DNA of 35,205 nucleotides from an uncultured Acidobacteriia bacterium (GTDB lineage: Bacteria > Acidobacteriota > Terriglobia > Bryobacterales > Bryobacteraceae). The stretch's first letter is position 1, and the number at the start of each line of letters is the position of its first letter. Location: the NCBI GenBank assembly GCA_903881085.1, contig CAIRSA010000103.1:1-35205 (forward strand), in the 5' to 3' direction. Positions 1-9,990 of the stretch are shown piece after piece. Position numbers and translations under genes: made by a program. The notes under the pieces are model-generated. The model was not told where the DNA came from and ran no database searches. It worked only from the letters and a program-made list of their open reading frames with translations.

Positions 1-72
1 AAAAAGGTGTCAGACCCCAAATGCGCGGCGTCGTGCGAATTGGCTGAAGCCCATCCAACTGCTTTTTCCAGG
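1..72. mobile_element. Right end of a 232-bp inverted-repeat element (copy 3, cut by the window edge)
   Basis: The last 64 bases (9-72) align without gaps to the last 64 bases of the complete copies at 15591-15822 and 25617-25848. They share the GTC..CCCC arm, a TGCG motif a few bases later, and the terminus CAACTGCTTTTTCCAGG, against CAACTGCTTTTTCAAGG in copy 1. The element ends nine bases beyond the stop codon of the quinoprotein gene. The expected 5-bp target duplicate on this side would be ATGAA (73-77), but the left end lies outside the window, so it cannot be confirmed. Confidence 0.6.
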
Positions 73-80
73 ATGAACAG

Positions 81-1679
81 TTATTTCGTCTTGATCACCG
101 GCGTGGAAACCACCGGTTCAAACAACCCAAATGAGTAGATCGCAGTCGACGACGCGATGGCCACGTATTGCTTGCCATCCACCGCATAAGTAATCGGCGA
201 GGCGAAGGTCCCTTCACCCATATTGAAGTGCCACAGGTGCTTGCCGGTGCGGCTATCGAGTGCGACTAAGTGCCCGTCGTCGTCGCCCACGAACACCAGG
301 CCAGTCGCAGTCCCCACCGTGCCTGCCCACGATTCCGCCGGGCCGGTCATCGGATACTCCCACTTCTTTTCGCCGGTCTTCGGGTCAAACGTACGCAGGA
401 AGAACTGCCCCAAATCCTTCGGCTTCGGACCCGCGCCGCCACCGGAAAAGTTCTTCTTCGGCTCAGGCGTTTTGGACGAACTGGTGAACACGTCGCACTG
501 CTCCAGCGTCACGATCGAAATCCAACCCGTGGTTGGATCCACCGTTGGCGACATCCAGTTTGTCGCGCCGCGAACGCCGGGGCACACGCGATTGCCGGCG
601 GGCGTCGGGTCCTTGCCCGGCACCACAATCGGCCGGCCGTTGGCATCGATGCCAGTAGCCCAATCCAGTTTCTCCACCAACTTCGTAGCACGCAGGAACT
701 TGCCGGTGGCGCGATCGAGCACATAGAAAAACCCGTTGCGATTGGCGTGCAGCACCACTTTGCGCGGCTTGCCTTCCCACGGTATCTCGACAAGCACGGG
801 CCACGACTGCGCGTCCCAATCATGCGTGTCGTGTGGCGTGAATTGGAAGTACCACTTCATTTTGCCGGTATCGGCATCCAGCGCGAGCAGGGAACTGGTG
901 TACAGGTTGTCGCCTTCGCGATCGCCGCCATAGAAGTCAGGCCAGGTGTTACCGGTGGTCCAGAACAGCGTGTTGGTTTCCGCGTCGTAAGTGCCGGAAA
1001 GCCATGTTGCGCCGCCACCGTATTCGATGAGTTTGCCCCAGGATTCCGAACCCTTTTCGCCCTTCGCCGGGATCGTGTACTTGCGCCAAAGCTCTTCGCC
1101 GGTCGCAGCCGAAAGTGCCGAGATGTAGCCGCGCATGCCCGTATCGCCACCGGCCACGCCAACCAGGATCTTATCCTTCACCGCCAGCGGTGCGGCCGAT
1201 GCGTACAAGCCGTCTTCGATGTTGCCGTACTTTTTCTGCCAGATTAGCGCGCCGTTGCGCCGGTCGAGCGCCACGCAGTGCACGTCTGCCGTGACGAAGT
1301 AGACGCGATCGCCCAGAATCGCAGCGCCGCGATTGACGCCCTCTTTCTTGCTGCGGCTATCGGTCCACGCCCACACCAAGCGGCCGCTGGCGGCATCGAT
1401 CGCCCGGATTTCGTTAGTGTTGGTGACGTACATGATACCGTCATACACAATGGGACTGGTGCGCAGGCCGCTGGCCTTGGGCACGCGATAGACCCACTTG
1501 GCGGTCATCGAACTGACGTTCTCTTTGGTGATCTGTTTCAGCGGGCTGTTGCGCAGGCCTTTGTAATCGCCGGCGTAAGTAAGCCAGTTATCGCCTGGCC
1601 CTTTCAAAATATCTTCGAATTTCACCTGAGCGTGCAGAGTGAATGAGACTGCGGATAGAAGAAGTAAGGTAACTCGCAT
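81..1679 (-). CDS. PQQ-dependent dehydrogenase, methanol/ethanol-dehydrogenase-type beta-propeller
   Basis: A periplasmic quinoprotein that would oxidise an alcohol or sugar with bound PQQ and pass electrons to a cytochrome c. The ATG at 1679 is chosen because it gives a clean signal peptide (MRVTLLLLSAVSFTLHA, then QVKF) and a 532-residue protein. A GTG at 1694 is also open but overlaps the AGGAG Shine-Dalgarno sequence. Family signatures are visible: NTNEIRAIDAASGRLVW, the GGGATW segment, the GDNLYTSSLLALD strand and HDTHDWDA near residues 283-290, which carries the catalytic Asp region. The C-terminal propeller blade WAGTVGTATGLVFVGDDDG is also typical. The vicinal Cys-Cys that normally precedes VNRG is missing (here KKEGVNRG). 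The gene follows the dihaem cytochrome gene, whose stop codon overlaps its ribosome binding site, so the two form an operon and the cytochrome is the likely electron acceptor. The substrate cannot be told. Confidence 0.9.
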   Translation of the reverse strand: MRVTLLLLSAVSFTLHAQVKFEDILKGPGDNWLTYAGDYKGLRNSPLKQITKENVSSMTAKWVYRVPKASGLRTSPIVYDGIMYVTNTNEIRAIDAASGRLVWAWTDSRSKKEGVNRGAAILGDRVYFVTADVHCVALDRRNGALIWQKKYGNIEDGLYASAAPLAVKDKILVGVAGGDTGMRGYISALSAATGEELWRKYTIPAKGEKGSESWGKLIEYGGGATWLSGTYDAETNTLFWTTGNTWPDFYGGDREGDNLYTSSLLALDADTGKMKWYFQFTPHDTHDWDAQSWPVLVEIPWEGKPRKVVLHANRNGFFYVLDRATGKFLRATKLVEKLDWATGIDANGRPIVVPGKDPTPAGNRVCPGVRGATNWMSPTVDPTTGWISIVTLEQCDVFTSSSKTPEPKKNFSGGGAGPKPKDLGQFFLRTFDPKTGEKKWEYPMTGPAESWAGTVGTATGLVFVGDDDGHLVALDSRTGKHLWHFNMGEGTFASPITYAVDGKQYVAIASSTAIYSFGLFEPVVSTPVIKTK

Positions 1680-1696
1680 GGGGATCTGATTCACTC

Positions 1697-2506
1697 CTAT
1701 TTCTTGTCGCGCGAATACGGGCGCATGGATTGGTCGCGCAGGTAGGCAACCAGGTTGTCGACATCGTCGGCACTGAGCCGGTCTTTGTAATTGCGCGGCA
1801 TGGGCGAACCGTCGGACAGCTTCATCTCTGAAACTTCATGCATTTTAATGAGGTGCATGTTGCCGTCGCGATCCTGCAATTGCAGCGAATAGTTGGTACG
1901 GTTGCGCGCAACACCCTTGAACTTCTGGCCGTTTTTCATCGCAACTTCCACACCGCGATAGTTGGCCGCGCCTATCGATTCGGGGTCCAGAATCGCTTCG
2001 CGAAGCTGCGGCAGTGCGCGGGTTCCGCCGATATTGGTGAGATCGGGCCCAAGGCCGCCGCCATTGCCGCGGATGCGATGGCAATTGGCGCAGCCAGCCT
2101 TGCCGGAGAACAATGCGCGGCCTGCTTCCGGGTTGCCTTTCACAATCGGCGTCTCAATCGCAGGTGCTGTCAGCGCACGCACGAACGCCACCACTTGCCA
2201 GGCTTGATCTTCCGGCAGATTAGCGGCGGGCATATTGCCGCCGATGCCTTTCTGGATGGCATTGTACAGCGTGTCATCTTCCACCGGATGCCAGAACACG
2301 CGCTCACGCAAATTCGGACCGCGGCCTCCTTTTCCATCTGGCCCATGGCAGGCGCCACAGCCATTGGCGAAGAGTTTCCGCCCTGCTTCGATCGCTACGG
2401 GATCGCCGATGAAGCGGTGCTTGGAATCCTTGCCGTCTTTTTCATGCTGCGCCAAAAGCAGGGGCGCGGCCGCAGCCAGTATCAACCAACAGGTGAAGTT
2501 GCGCAT
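1697..2506 (-). CDS. Secreted dihaem cytochrome c (class I domain plus TIGR02603-like haem-binding domain)
   Basis: A 269-residue periplasmic electron carrier. The ATG at 2506 has GGAAGA about seven bases upstream and gives a signal peptide (MRNFTCWLILAAAAPLLLAQ). A TTG five codons earlier is less likely. Two haem-attachment motifs are present: CGACH in a class I cytochrome domain (with GGNMPAANLP as the likely Met ligand), then CANCH in a second domain. The second domain continues through GLGPDLTNIGG and NLVAYLRDQS, resembling the putative haem-binding domain TIGR02603. It is the first gene of a unit with the quinoprotein dehydrogenase. The pairing suggests that it receives electrons from PQQ and hands them to the respiratory chain; the pairing is seen and the electron path is inferred. 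Confidence 0.9.
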   Translation of the reverse strand: MRNFTCWLILAAAAPLLLAQHEKDGKDSKHRFIGDPVAIEAGRKLFANGCGACHGPDGKGGRGPNLRERVFWHPVEDDTLYNAIQKGIGGNMPAANLPEDQAWQVVAFVRALTAPAIETPIVKGNPEAGRALFSGKAGCANCHRIRGNGGGLGPDLTNIGGTRALPQLREAILDPESIGAANYRGVEVAMKNGQKFKGVARNRTNYSLQLQDRDGNMHLIKMHEVSEMKLSDGSPMPRNYKDRLSADDVDNLVAYLRDQSMRPYSRDKK

Positions 2507-2563
2507 AAAAATGTCTTCCAAAGATTAGATCACAGATCGAGCGGCGGCGTTGGCCATGCCGCG

Positions 2564-4659
2564 TCAGGACGCGGACGCCTCAGAACCAAGCTTGCTTAGA
2601 ACCGCGATCAGATCTTTGGGATTGAGCGGTTTTGTGAGGTATCCATCCATTCCCGCAGCCAAGCATTTTTCGCGATCCTCCGGCATGGCATGCGCGGTCA
2701 GCGCTACAATTGGAGTCCTACTCCCCAGCGCTTTTTCCAGTTTGCGAATCTGCCGGGTCGCCTCATAGCCGTCCATCAGCGGCATCTGGCAATCCATCAA
2801 GACCAGATCCCAGGTTGCGTTTCCGAAGGCAGCCACGGCTTCGGCCCCAGACGAGGCGATCTCTACTTTGTGGCCAAGTTTCACCATCAGCTTCGATGCG
2901 ACCATCTGGTTCACCACGTTGTCTTCAGCAAGTAATACGTGCAGAGGGTGCATTGCTGCGGTGAGAACAACCGGTTCCGATTCGGCACTTGGAGCAACGG
3001 CCTCCGCAGGAATATAAGGAAGCTCAAACCAAAAGCTGCTGCCTTCGCCGGGACGGCTACTAACTCCGATTTTACCTTCCATCAGAAGTACCAGCTTTTG
3101 GGAAATGGCCAAGCCCAACCCCGTGCCTTCGAGGTGCGCGCCGAGCCCGACTCAACTTGCGTGAAGGCGGCAAACACGCGCGCTTGATCGGCCATTGGAA
3201 TACCGATACCTGTATCGGCCACTACAAATCGAAGCTTGCTTTCAGTGTCATGGACAATGAGATCGAGCAAAATGGAGACTCTTCCGGCATCGGTAAATTT
3301 GATGGCGTTACCAACCAGGTTCAGCAGAACCTGGCGAATTCGCAGAGCATCTCCCCGGCAAAGGGAGGGCACGGCGATCCCCACCTGGACGCTCAGCGCA
3401 AGGTCTTTGTTTCTGGCGCCGGGTTTCACAAGGGACGCCACGCTCTGGACGATCTGCCGCGGAGAATAATCCGCGGAGAAGATGCGCATGTGGCCGGCTT
3501 CCAGTTTGCTGACATCCAGCACGTCGTTGATGATGGAGAGCAGCGATTCGCTGCTTTGCGTGATTGTATCGAGCATCTCTGCCTGCTCGCCTGACAGCTC
3601 AGTATCGCGCAGCAGATTTGCCATTCCGATCACGCCGTTCATGGGCGTCCGGATTTCGTGACTCATGCTGGCCAGGAACATGGATTTCACTTCGCTGGCG
3701 CGGAGCGCCTGGATGCGCAATGCACGCATCCGCCAGGAAACGGCGCCGACCGCGAGCAACATGATCATCAGAGCGCCGGCTAGTTCCAGCAAGCTGCGTT
3801 GACGGCTTTTCAGGCCAAATAATTGGCTCACGGAAGTCACTTCGTTCGGCGTAGGTAGATACCATCGGGCGTGCATCTCGGGGAGCAGTCCTTCCCGTGC
3901 AATATTACCGATCTCTTCACGCAACAGGTCTGCAGCGAGCCTGGCCCGCAGGGTCGACCCAATGCCAGCTTCCACTACGGCTTGCGGCAGCGGCCAAAGC
4001 CGGATCGGCTGATCCTGGCACGCTTTCGGCCTCTCAATCAAAAACGAAGTGGCTTCCCGCAATTCCGCAAACGCCACATCGGATTCGCCCGTGCAGACGC
4101 TAACCATCAGCTCTCGAATTCCTGGTTGGGGCAGGATAATAGCTCCTGGAAGGATGCGCGCCGCAAACGTTTTGGCGAAGAAACTTGGCCCCGTGGCTAC
4201 GCGCTTCCCGGCCAGATCTACGGGTGGAGATGCTCCTTTCGGCGCCCTTTGCACCAACCCGTAGAAAGACTCAAACCAGTAGTCGCTGATATAGGGTGCG
4301 CGCGCCATTCCGGGGACATCCGATGAGCGCGGAAAGAGGTCGATTGCCCCTGCAGCTAACGCCACGGACGCACCCTGCGGAACATAGACCCACTCCAGAT
4401 CGATATACGCGCGGCGCGCGGCTTCGGTCAAAACATCCTTGCCGAAGCCAATTGGCTTCCCGTCCTCGGCTGGCGAGAGAAATGGCTCTGTTTGCCCGAA
4501 ACCGATGCGCCATTTTTGACTTCGCGCGGCACGAATCTGAAGGCTTCGATCAATGGCGTGGGCGCCAAGGCCAAGCAATGCGATTGCTACAACGGCAATC
4601 GACGCCACCTTCCAGGAAAAAAACCTGCTGGTGGACGTGGTCGGAGAAGTAAATTGCAT
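2564..4659 (-). pseudogene. Hybrid sensor histidine kinase (SBP_bac_3 sensor, HisKA, HATPase, receiver) with a frameshift
   Basis: The upstream frame (4659-3082) encodes a membrane anchor (residues 17-35), a periplasmic solute-binding-protein-3 sensor (about 45-265), a second membrane segment (290-310), and HisKA with the phospho-acceptor His334 in [12 protein letters not shown]. It then has an HATPase domain with N-box GNAIKF and the [10 protein letters not shown]1 motif. Reading then changes: after VESGSAR the frame gives nonsense, while the G2 motif GTGLGLAIS, the end of the ATPase and a receiver domain (phospho-acceptor Asp in LVLMDCQMP) continue in another frame from about 3131 to 2564. 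Adding one base beside 3132-3133 restores [16 protein letters not shown]. This is therefore one gene of about 698 codons with a one-base deletion, either a real mutation or an assembly error. A TATGAT -10-like box lies at 4695-4690. The ligand is unknown. Confidence 0.85.
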
Positions 4660-4757
4660 CAGATTCCGGCGAGTATCTCCTGCATAGTTATCATATCGGG
4701 AAACATTGGCCAGTGGAGAATTGATTGGCCTTAATTTCGATCAGCCGGAGCTGGCAT

Positions 4758-7373
4758 TTACTTCGACAATTCCGAATCGCAGGCGGCGATGAATTTGCGC
4801 GCCTCGTCAGGCCTCTTTCCATAGGCGGGGATGAGGGTGCCTTTCTGTTGCAGATCGAGCCAGATATCCAGTGCCTGCTGGTACCAGGCGCGGGCCTCTT
4901 TCCATTCGGCTGGGGAGTGATTTTGCTTGGCCAAAAATTGGTGGACGTGGCCCATTTGGGTAAGCGCAACGCCTTTGAAGCGGCGGGCGACGGCGTTGGA
5001 GGAGTCTTTCTGCAACAGGGCGTTGGTGATCTCCAACTCTTTACGCACGGCCTCCAGTGATTTGGCCGGATTGGACATTTTGAGGGCCAGGTCTGCCATC
5101 AGCTGATAGGCAGGCCGAACCCCTGGTCCCACATTTCCTGGTGCAATGGTCTTGATTTGCTCAAATCTGGCGATTGCCAGATCATACAGTCTCATTGCTT
5201 CAGAATTATGGTTGAGCTTTGCCTGGACGTAGCCTTGAGAGTAGGTGCTTTCGGCCAAGGCATCCTGGGCCGAAATATTCTTAGGGTCAATGGCGGCCAA
5301 CTCCTCGAACAGCTCTGCGGAACGATTGCCGCATTGCTCAGCCTCCTCTAATTGGTTCATGCGGATCAGCAGCAATGAGAGTGAGCGATTATACACCGCC
5401 GTCTCGCGGCGATAGAGGCCATTTGCGGGAAACTCCTGCAAGAGTTGCTCATCGATCGCGATGGCCATTCGCCAGGCCTCTGCCGCCGCTGGCAATTCAT
5501 TCAGAGATTGGTAGACAGCGCCGAGCTTGGCATGCGTAACTCCGACTGAAACGCGCCGGTCAAGCCGCGCAGGATCGTCCGTCTTTATCTGCTGCCGGAT
5601 AGCCAGAGCTTTTGTGAATAGTTCAACCGCCTCTTTGGGCTTGCCAAGGCTTTGCAGATCAGGGCTTCCTAACACTTCGCCGAGCCCTACATAGGCGTTC
5701 GCCATGACGTCCATCTCCTTAACTGTTCCCGGCTTTCCGTCAACTAGTTTTTCCATGATGGCCACTGCTTGACGGCAATGTTCTACCGCATCCTTGACCG
5801 CACCGGAATGCGACTGCATGACGCAAATCGCCCAGTGATTTTCAGCGAGATCTGCCACCAGCTCACGGTTTCCTGGCGATGCGGTGCGCAGGCCTTCGCG
5901 AATAGCGAGCGCTTTGCGATAGCTGGCGAGGGCACCCAACGGGTCACCAAGATTGGGCCAGCCTGGAGCGCCCTGCGCATCTCCAATGCGTTTATAAGCA
6001 GTGGCAAGTTCGTTCCCCAGAGCGACATCGCTGCCCCGTTCAGCGTTTAGGCTGTCCAGATACTCCAACGCCCTTTTGACGACGGCATGGCGGACTGCAA
6101 TGGTGCCAGGGACATCACGGATGCCGTCATAGAATTCAAATAGGTAGGAGTTGGCAAGCTTGCGCACGTCGTTGAAGCGGCGGTTGGCGAGGCGCGCTTC
6201 ATGCAGTGTGGCCGCAATACCGCCGCCCAACGTCACCAGCAGCAGTGCCGCAGCACCTATTGCGAAGCGGTTTCGACGGACGAATTTGGAGACAAGATAG
6301 CCGCGGGTGGAGGGGCGAGCTTGCACGGGGTAGCCTTCCAGATAACGGCGAATGTCTTCGGAGAACTGCTCCACTGAAGGGTAACGGCGTTCGGGCTCCT
6401 TGCGGAGGGCCATTTGGACGACGCGTTCCAGGTCTGGATCGAAGTGCTTTCGAGCGCGTGCGGTGAGTGGCTCCGGATCCAGGGTGCAGATCTCAGCGGC
6501 AAGCTCCATGGCGTTGGTGGTGGCTTGGTACATGCGCACGCCGGCGAGCAACTCATAGAGCAGCACGCCTAGTGAATAGATATCGCTGGCAGTGGTGATC
6601 GGCGCGCCCAGAATCTGTTCCGGACTGGCGTATTCCGGCGTTAAGGCGCCGGCACCGGTTTTGGTGTGGTCCGCCGTACCATCCAGGACCTTGGCCACGC
6701 CGAAATCGAGCAGCTTGGGTTCGCCTGCGGGGGTCACCAGAATATTGCCGGGCTTTAAGTCACGATGAACGATGAGTTTGGCGTGGGCGTAGGAGACAGC
6801 GGAGCAGATTTTCCGAAACAGTTCCAGCAGTTCTCGCTGCGTGGGTTTCGATTTGAGGACGTATTGTTCAATGCTGACGCCCTCCACAAACTCCATCACT
6901 AAAAACGGCAGGCCTTCCGGGGTGGAGCCGCCATCCAGCAGACGTGCAATGTTGGGGTGCTCCAGGCTGGCTAGAATCTGCCGCTCCTGCTGGAAGCGGG
7001 CCACGGCTACGGGGTCAACCGCCTGGACGATTTTTACGGCTACGAGTTTGGAAAAGGCATCGTCGGCACGGGTGGCTTTGTAGACCACACCCATGCCGCC
7101 GGCCCCGATCCTTTCGGCGAGGCTATAGCGCGAAAGTTCCGAGGATGGCTGTATGGCTTCGGCCTCCAGTTGAATGGCGGGCGTATTCCAACCGGGCGCG
7201 GCCTCCACGGCAGAGAGCGAGGCGAGCAGTTCGCTTACGGATTTGTGCAACGCTTCGTTGCCCGCGCAGGACTGAAGGAGAAAGGCTTCGCGCTCTTCGG
7301 GCGCGAGTTCGTACGTCCGCTGAAAGAGATCTTCCACCTGTGCGGCAAAGTCGTTATTTGCTTCCGATGGCAT
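4758..7373 (-). CDS. Membrane-anchored Ser/Thr protein kinase with TPR-like C-terminal domain (second of a tandem pair)
   Basis: An 871-residue PknB-type kinase. The cytoplasmic kinase domain spans about residues 83-350, with the glycine loop GAGGMGVV at 90-97, Lys114 in VAVKI, the catalytic loop HRDLKPGN (Asp205), the DFG motif (Asp223) and the PEYASPEQ activation segment. A membrane helix follows at about 370-390. The remaining 480 residues, about 470-860, are helical TPR-like repeats, presumably extracytoplasmic and protein-binding. The ATG at 7373 follows the stop codon of the paralogous upstream kinase by one base, so translation is probably coupled. It is the last gene of the sigma-kinase-kinase operon. 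The start MPSEANNDFA is shared with the paralog. The substrate is unknown; the co-transcribed sigma factor is the obvious candidate. Confidence 0.93.
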   Translation of the reverse strand: MPSEANNDFAAQVEDLFQRTYELAPEEREAFLLQSCAGNEALHKSVSELLASLSAVEAAPGWNTPAIQLEAEAIQPSSELSRYSLAERIGAGGMGVVYKATRADDAFSKLVAVKIVQAVDPVAVARFQQERQILASLEHPNIARLLDGGSTPEGLPFLVMEFVEGVSIEQYVLKSKPTQRELLELFRKICSAVSYAHAKLIVHRDLKPGNILVTPAGEPKLLDFGVAKVLDGTADHTKTGAGALTPEYASPEQILGAPITTASDIYSLGVLLYELLAGVRMYQATTNAMELAAEICTLDPEPLTARARKHFDPDLERVVQMALRKEPERRYPSVEQFSEDIRRYLEGYPVQARPSTRGYLVSKFVRRNRFAIGAAALLLVTLGGGIAATLHEARLANRRFNDVRKLANSYLFEFYDGIRDVPGTIAVRHAVVKRALEYLDSLNAERGSDVALGNELATAYKRIGDAQGAPGWPNLGDPLGALASYRKALAIREGLRTASPGNRELVADLAENHWAICVMQSHSGAVKDAVEHCRQAVAIMEKLVDGKPGTVKEMDVMANAYVGLGEVLGSPDLQSLGKPKEAVELFTKALAIRQQIKTDDPARLDRRVSVGVTHAKLGAVYQSLNELPAAAEAWRMAIAIDEQLLQEFPANGLYRRETAVYNRSLSLLLIRMNQLEEAEQCGNRSAELFEELAAIDPKNISAQDALAESTYSQGYVQAKLNHNSEAMRLYDLAIARFEQIKTIAPGNVGPGVRPAYQLMADLALKMSNPAKSLEAVRKELEITNALLQKDSSNAVARRFKGVALTQMGHVHQFLAKQNHSPAEWKEARAWYQQALDIWLDLQQKGTLIPAYGKRPDEARKFIAACDSELSK

Positions 7374-7374
7374 T

Positions 7375-9990
7375 TTAGTGGGTCAAAGCCTCGTCACAGG
7401 CGGCGATGAGCTTGCGTGCCTCCTCGGGCCGGTTTGCGTAAAGGGGGACGAGAGTTCCTTTCTGTTGCAGGTCGAGCCAGATGTCAAGCGCCTGCTGGTA
7501 CCAGGCACGGGCATCTTTCCATTCCGTCGTGGAGTGATTTTGTTTGGCCAGAAATTGGTGGATATTACCCATCTGGGTAAGCGCGGTGCCTTTGAAGCGG
7601 CGTGCGCCGGCGTTGGCGGCGTCCTTCTTCAGCAGGCCATTGGTGATCTCCAGTTGCTTGCGCGCGGCCTCCATGGCTTTTGCCGGATTGGCCATTTTGA
7701 GTGCCAGTTCTCCCATCAACTGATAGGCGTGCCGCAGCCCAGGGCCCACGCTCCCGGGGGCAATGGCCCTGAGTTGTTCATATCTGGCGAAGGCCAGATC
7801 ATACAGCCGCATTGCCACGGCATCGTGGTTGAGCTTTGCCTGGACATAGCCCTGGGAATAAGTGCTCTCAGCCAGGGCTTGTTTGGCCGAAATATTGTTG
7901 GGGTCGATGGCAACTAGCTGTTCAAACAGCTGCGCAGACCGATTGCCGCGTTGCTCTGCCTCCGGCAATTGATTCATGCGGATCAGCACAAGAGAGAGTG
8001 AGCGATTATAGACTGCCGTTTCGCGGCGGTAGAGGACATTTGTGGGAAAGTCCTGCAAGAGTTGCTCATCAAGGGCGATGGCCTGGCGAAGGGACTGCGC
8101 TGCCAACGGAAGTTCGTTCAGCGATTGATAGACTGAGGCGAGCTTGCCGTGGGTGAGGGCTAAAGCAACGCGGCGGTCGAACCGAAAGCCCTGGCCGGGC
8201 TTCTGGTTTTGGCGGATGACTAGCGCTTTTTTGAAGATTTCAACCGCCTCTTTGGGCTTGCCCAGGCTCTGCACATCGGGGCTTCCCAAAACATCGCCGA
8301 GCCCAATGTAGGCATTTGCCAGGACGTCCCTCTCCTTGTCTGTTCCCGGCTTTGCGCCAAGCTGCTTTTCCATGATGGCCACCGCTTCGCCGCAGTGCAC
8401 CGCCGCCTGCTTCACTTCTCCGGAATGCATCTGGATGTCGCAGATGGACCAGTGATTATCGGCCAATTCGGCCACTAGTTCCCGGTTAGCAGGCGAGATG
8501 TCGCGCAGACCCTCGCGGATGGCCAGTGCCTTGCGATAGCTGACCAACGCACCTGCGCGGTCGCCCAGGCTGGGCCAGTTTGGCGCACCCTGCGCATCTC
8601 CAACCCTTTTGTAGGCAGCGGCGAGTTCGTTGCCCAGTGCAACATCATTGCCGCGTTCGGCGCTCAGGCTGTCCAAATACTCCAAGGCCCTCTTAACGAC
8701 GGTATGGCGGACGGCTGTGGTTCCAGGGACGTCACGAATGCCATCGTAAAATTCAAACAGGTAGGCGTTTGCCAGCTTGCGCACGTCATTGAAGCGGCGA
8801 TTGGCCAACCGTGCCTCATGCAACGTGGCGGCGATGCCGCCGCCAAGGGTCAGCAACAGCAGTACCGCAGCGCCAATGGCGAACCGGTTTCGGCGGACGA
8901 ATTTGGAGACAAGATAGCCGCGGGTGGAGGGGCGGGCCTGCACGGGGTAGCCTTCCAGATAACGGCGAATATCTTCGGAGAACTGTTCCACCGAAGGGTA
9001 GCGGCGTTCCGGCTCCTTGCGCAGGGCCATTTGGACGATGCGTTCGAGATCTGGATCGAAGTGCTTGCGGGCGCGGACGGTAAGCGGCTGCGGATCGCGA
9101 GTGCAGATCTCTGCGGCAAGCTCCATGGCATTGGTGGTGCTTTGATACAGGCGCACGCCGCTGAGCAGTTCATACAGCAGCACGCCAAGTGAATAAATAT
9201 CGCTGGCAGTGGTAATAGGCGCGCCCAGAATCTGTTCGGGACTGGCGTATTCCGGCGTTAAGGCGCCGCCGCCGGTTTTGGTGCGGTCCGCTGTGCCATC
9301 CAGAACCTTGGCCACGCCGAAATCGAGCAGCTTCGGTTCTCCTGCGGGGGTCACCAGAATATTGCCGGGCTTTAAGTCACGATGGACGATGAGTTTGGCG
9401 TGGGCGTAGGAGACAGCGGAGCAGATTTTTCGGAACAGTTCCAGCAGTTCGCGCTGCGTGGGCTTGGTTTGCGCGATGTACTGATCGATAGTGACCCCTT
9501 CTATAAACTCCATCACCAGGAACGGCAGGCCTTCCGGGGTGGAGCCGCCATCGAGCAGGCGGGCGATGTTGGGATGTTCCAGGCTGGCCAGAATTTGCCG
9601 CTCCTGTTGGAAGCGGGCCACGGCTACGGGGTCAACCGCCTGAACGATCTTTACCGCTACAAGTTTTGAAAAAGCATCGTCGGCTCTAGTGGCTTTATAG
9701 ACCACGCCCATGCCGCCGGCACCGATCCTTTCGGCGAGGCTATAGCGGGAGAGTTCCGAGGAGGGCTGAATGGCGTCTGCCTCCAGCTGAATTGCAGGCG
9801 TGTTCCAGCCCGGCGCGGCTTCCACGGCAGAGAGCGAGGCTAGCAGTTCACTTACGGCTTTGCGCAGTTGCTGATCGCCGCCGCTGGCGTGGACGAGGAA
9901 GGCGTCGCGGTCCTCAGGCGCAAGCTCCCATGCCTGCTGGAAGAGCTCTTCGACGCGCATTGCAAAGTCATTATTTGCTTCCGATGGCAT
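7375..9990 (-). CDS. Membrane-anchored Ser/Thr protein kinase with TPR-like C-terminal domain (first of a tandem pair)
   Basis: The same architecture as the downstream gene: an N-terminal 80-residue helical region, a PknB-type kinase domain with GAGGMGVV, VAVKI, HRDLKPGN and DFG, a single membrane helix, and a long TPR-like tail. The ATG at 9990 is preferred over a GTG at 10062 because it gives MPSEANNDFA, matching the paralog, and exactly 871 residues in both. It overlaps the last 20 bases of the ECF sigma gene, which suggests translational coupling. Residues from about 51 to 160 are almost identical to the paralog, whereas the first 50 residues and the TPR tail have diverged. That uneven pattern points to tandem duplication with later gene conversion or strong constraint on the kinase core. 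Confidence 0.93.
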   Translation of the reverse strand: MPSEANNDFAMRVEELFQQAWELAPEDRDAFLVHASGGDQQLRKAVSELLASLSAVEAAPGWNTPAIQLEADAIQPSSELSRYSLAERIGAGGMGVVYKATRADDAFSKLVAVKIVQAVDPVAVARFQQERQILASLEHPNIARLLDGGSTPEGLPFLVMEFIEGVTIDQYIAQTKPTQRELLELFRKICSAVSYAHAKLIVHRDLKPGNILVTPAGEPKLLDFGVAKVLDGTADRTKTGGGALTPEYASPEQILGAPITTASDIYSLGVLLYELLSGVRLYQSTTNAMELAAEICTRDPQPLTVRARKHFDPDLERIVQMALRKEPERRYPSVEQFSEDIRRYLEGYPVQARPSTRGYLVSKFVRRNRFAIGAAVLLLLTLGGGIAATLHEARLANRRFNDVRKLANAYLFEFYDGIRDVPGTTAVRHTVVKRALEYLDSLSAERGNDVALGNELAAAYKRVGDAQGAPNWPSLGDRAGALVSYRKALAIREGLRDISPANRELVAELADNHWSICDIQMHSGEVKQAAVHCGEAVAIMEKQLGAKPGTDKERDVLANAYIGLGDVLGSPDVQSLGKPKEAVEIFKKALVIRQNQKPGQGFRFDRRVALALTHGKLASVYQSLNELPLAAQSLRQAIALDEQLLQDFPTNVLYRRETAVYNRSLSLVLIRMNQLPEAEQRGNRSAQLFEQLVAIDPNNISAKQALAESTYSQGYVQAKLNHDAVAMRLYDLAFARYEQLRAIAPGSVGPGLRHAYQLMGELALKMANPAKAMEAARKQLEITNGLLKKDAANAGARRFKGTALTQMGNIHQFLAKQNHSTTEWKDARAWYQQALDIWLDLQQKGTLVPLYANRPEEARKLIAACDEALTH

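Noticed and set aside
270..1247. Long open frame (325 codons) opposite the quinoprotein gene
   Set aside because: Shadow of a G+C-rich gene; no signal or domain, and the minus-strand product is a clear family member.
1838..2599. 253-codon open frame opposite the cytochrome gene
   Set aside because: Antisense shadow; both CxxCH motifs lie on the minus strand.
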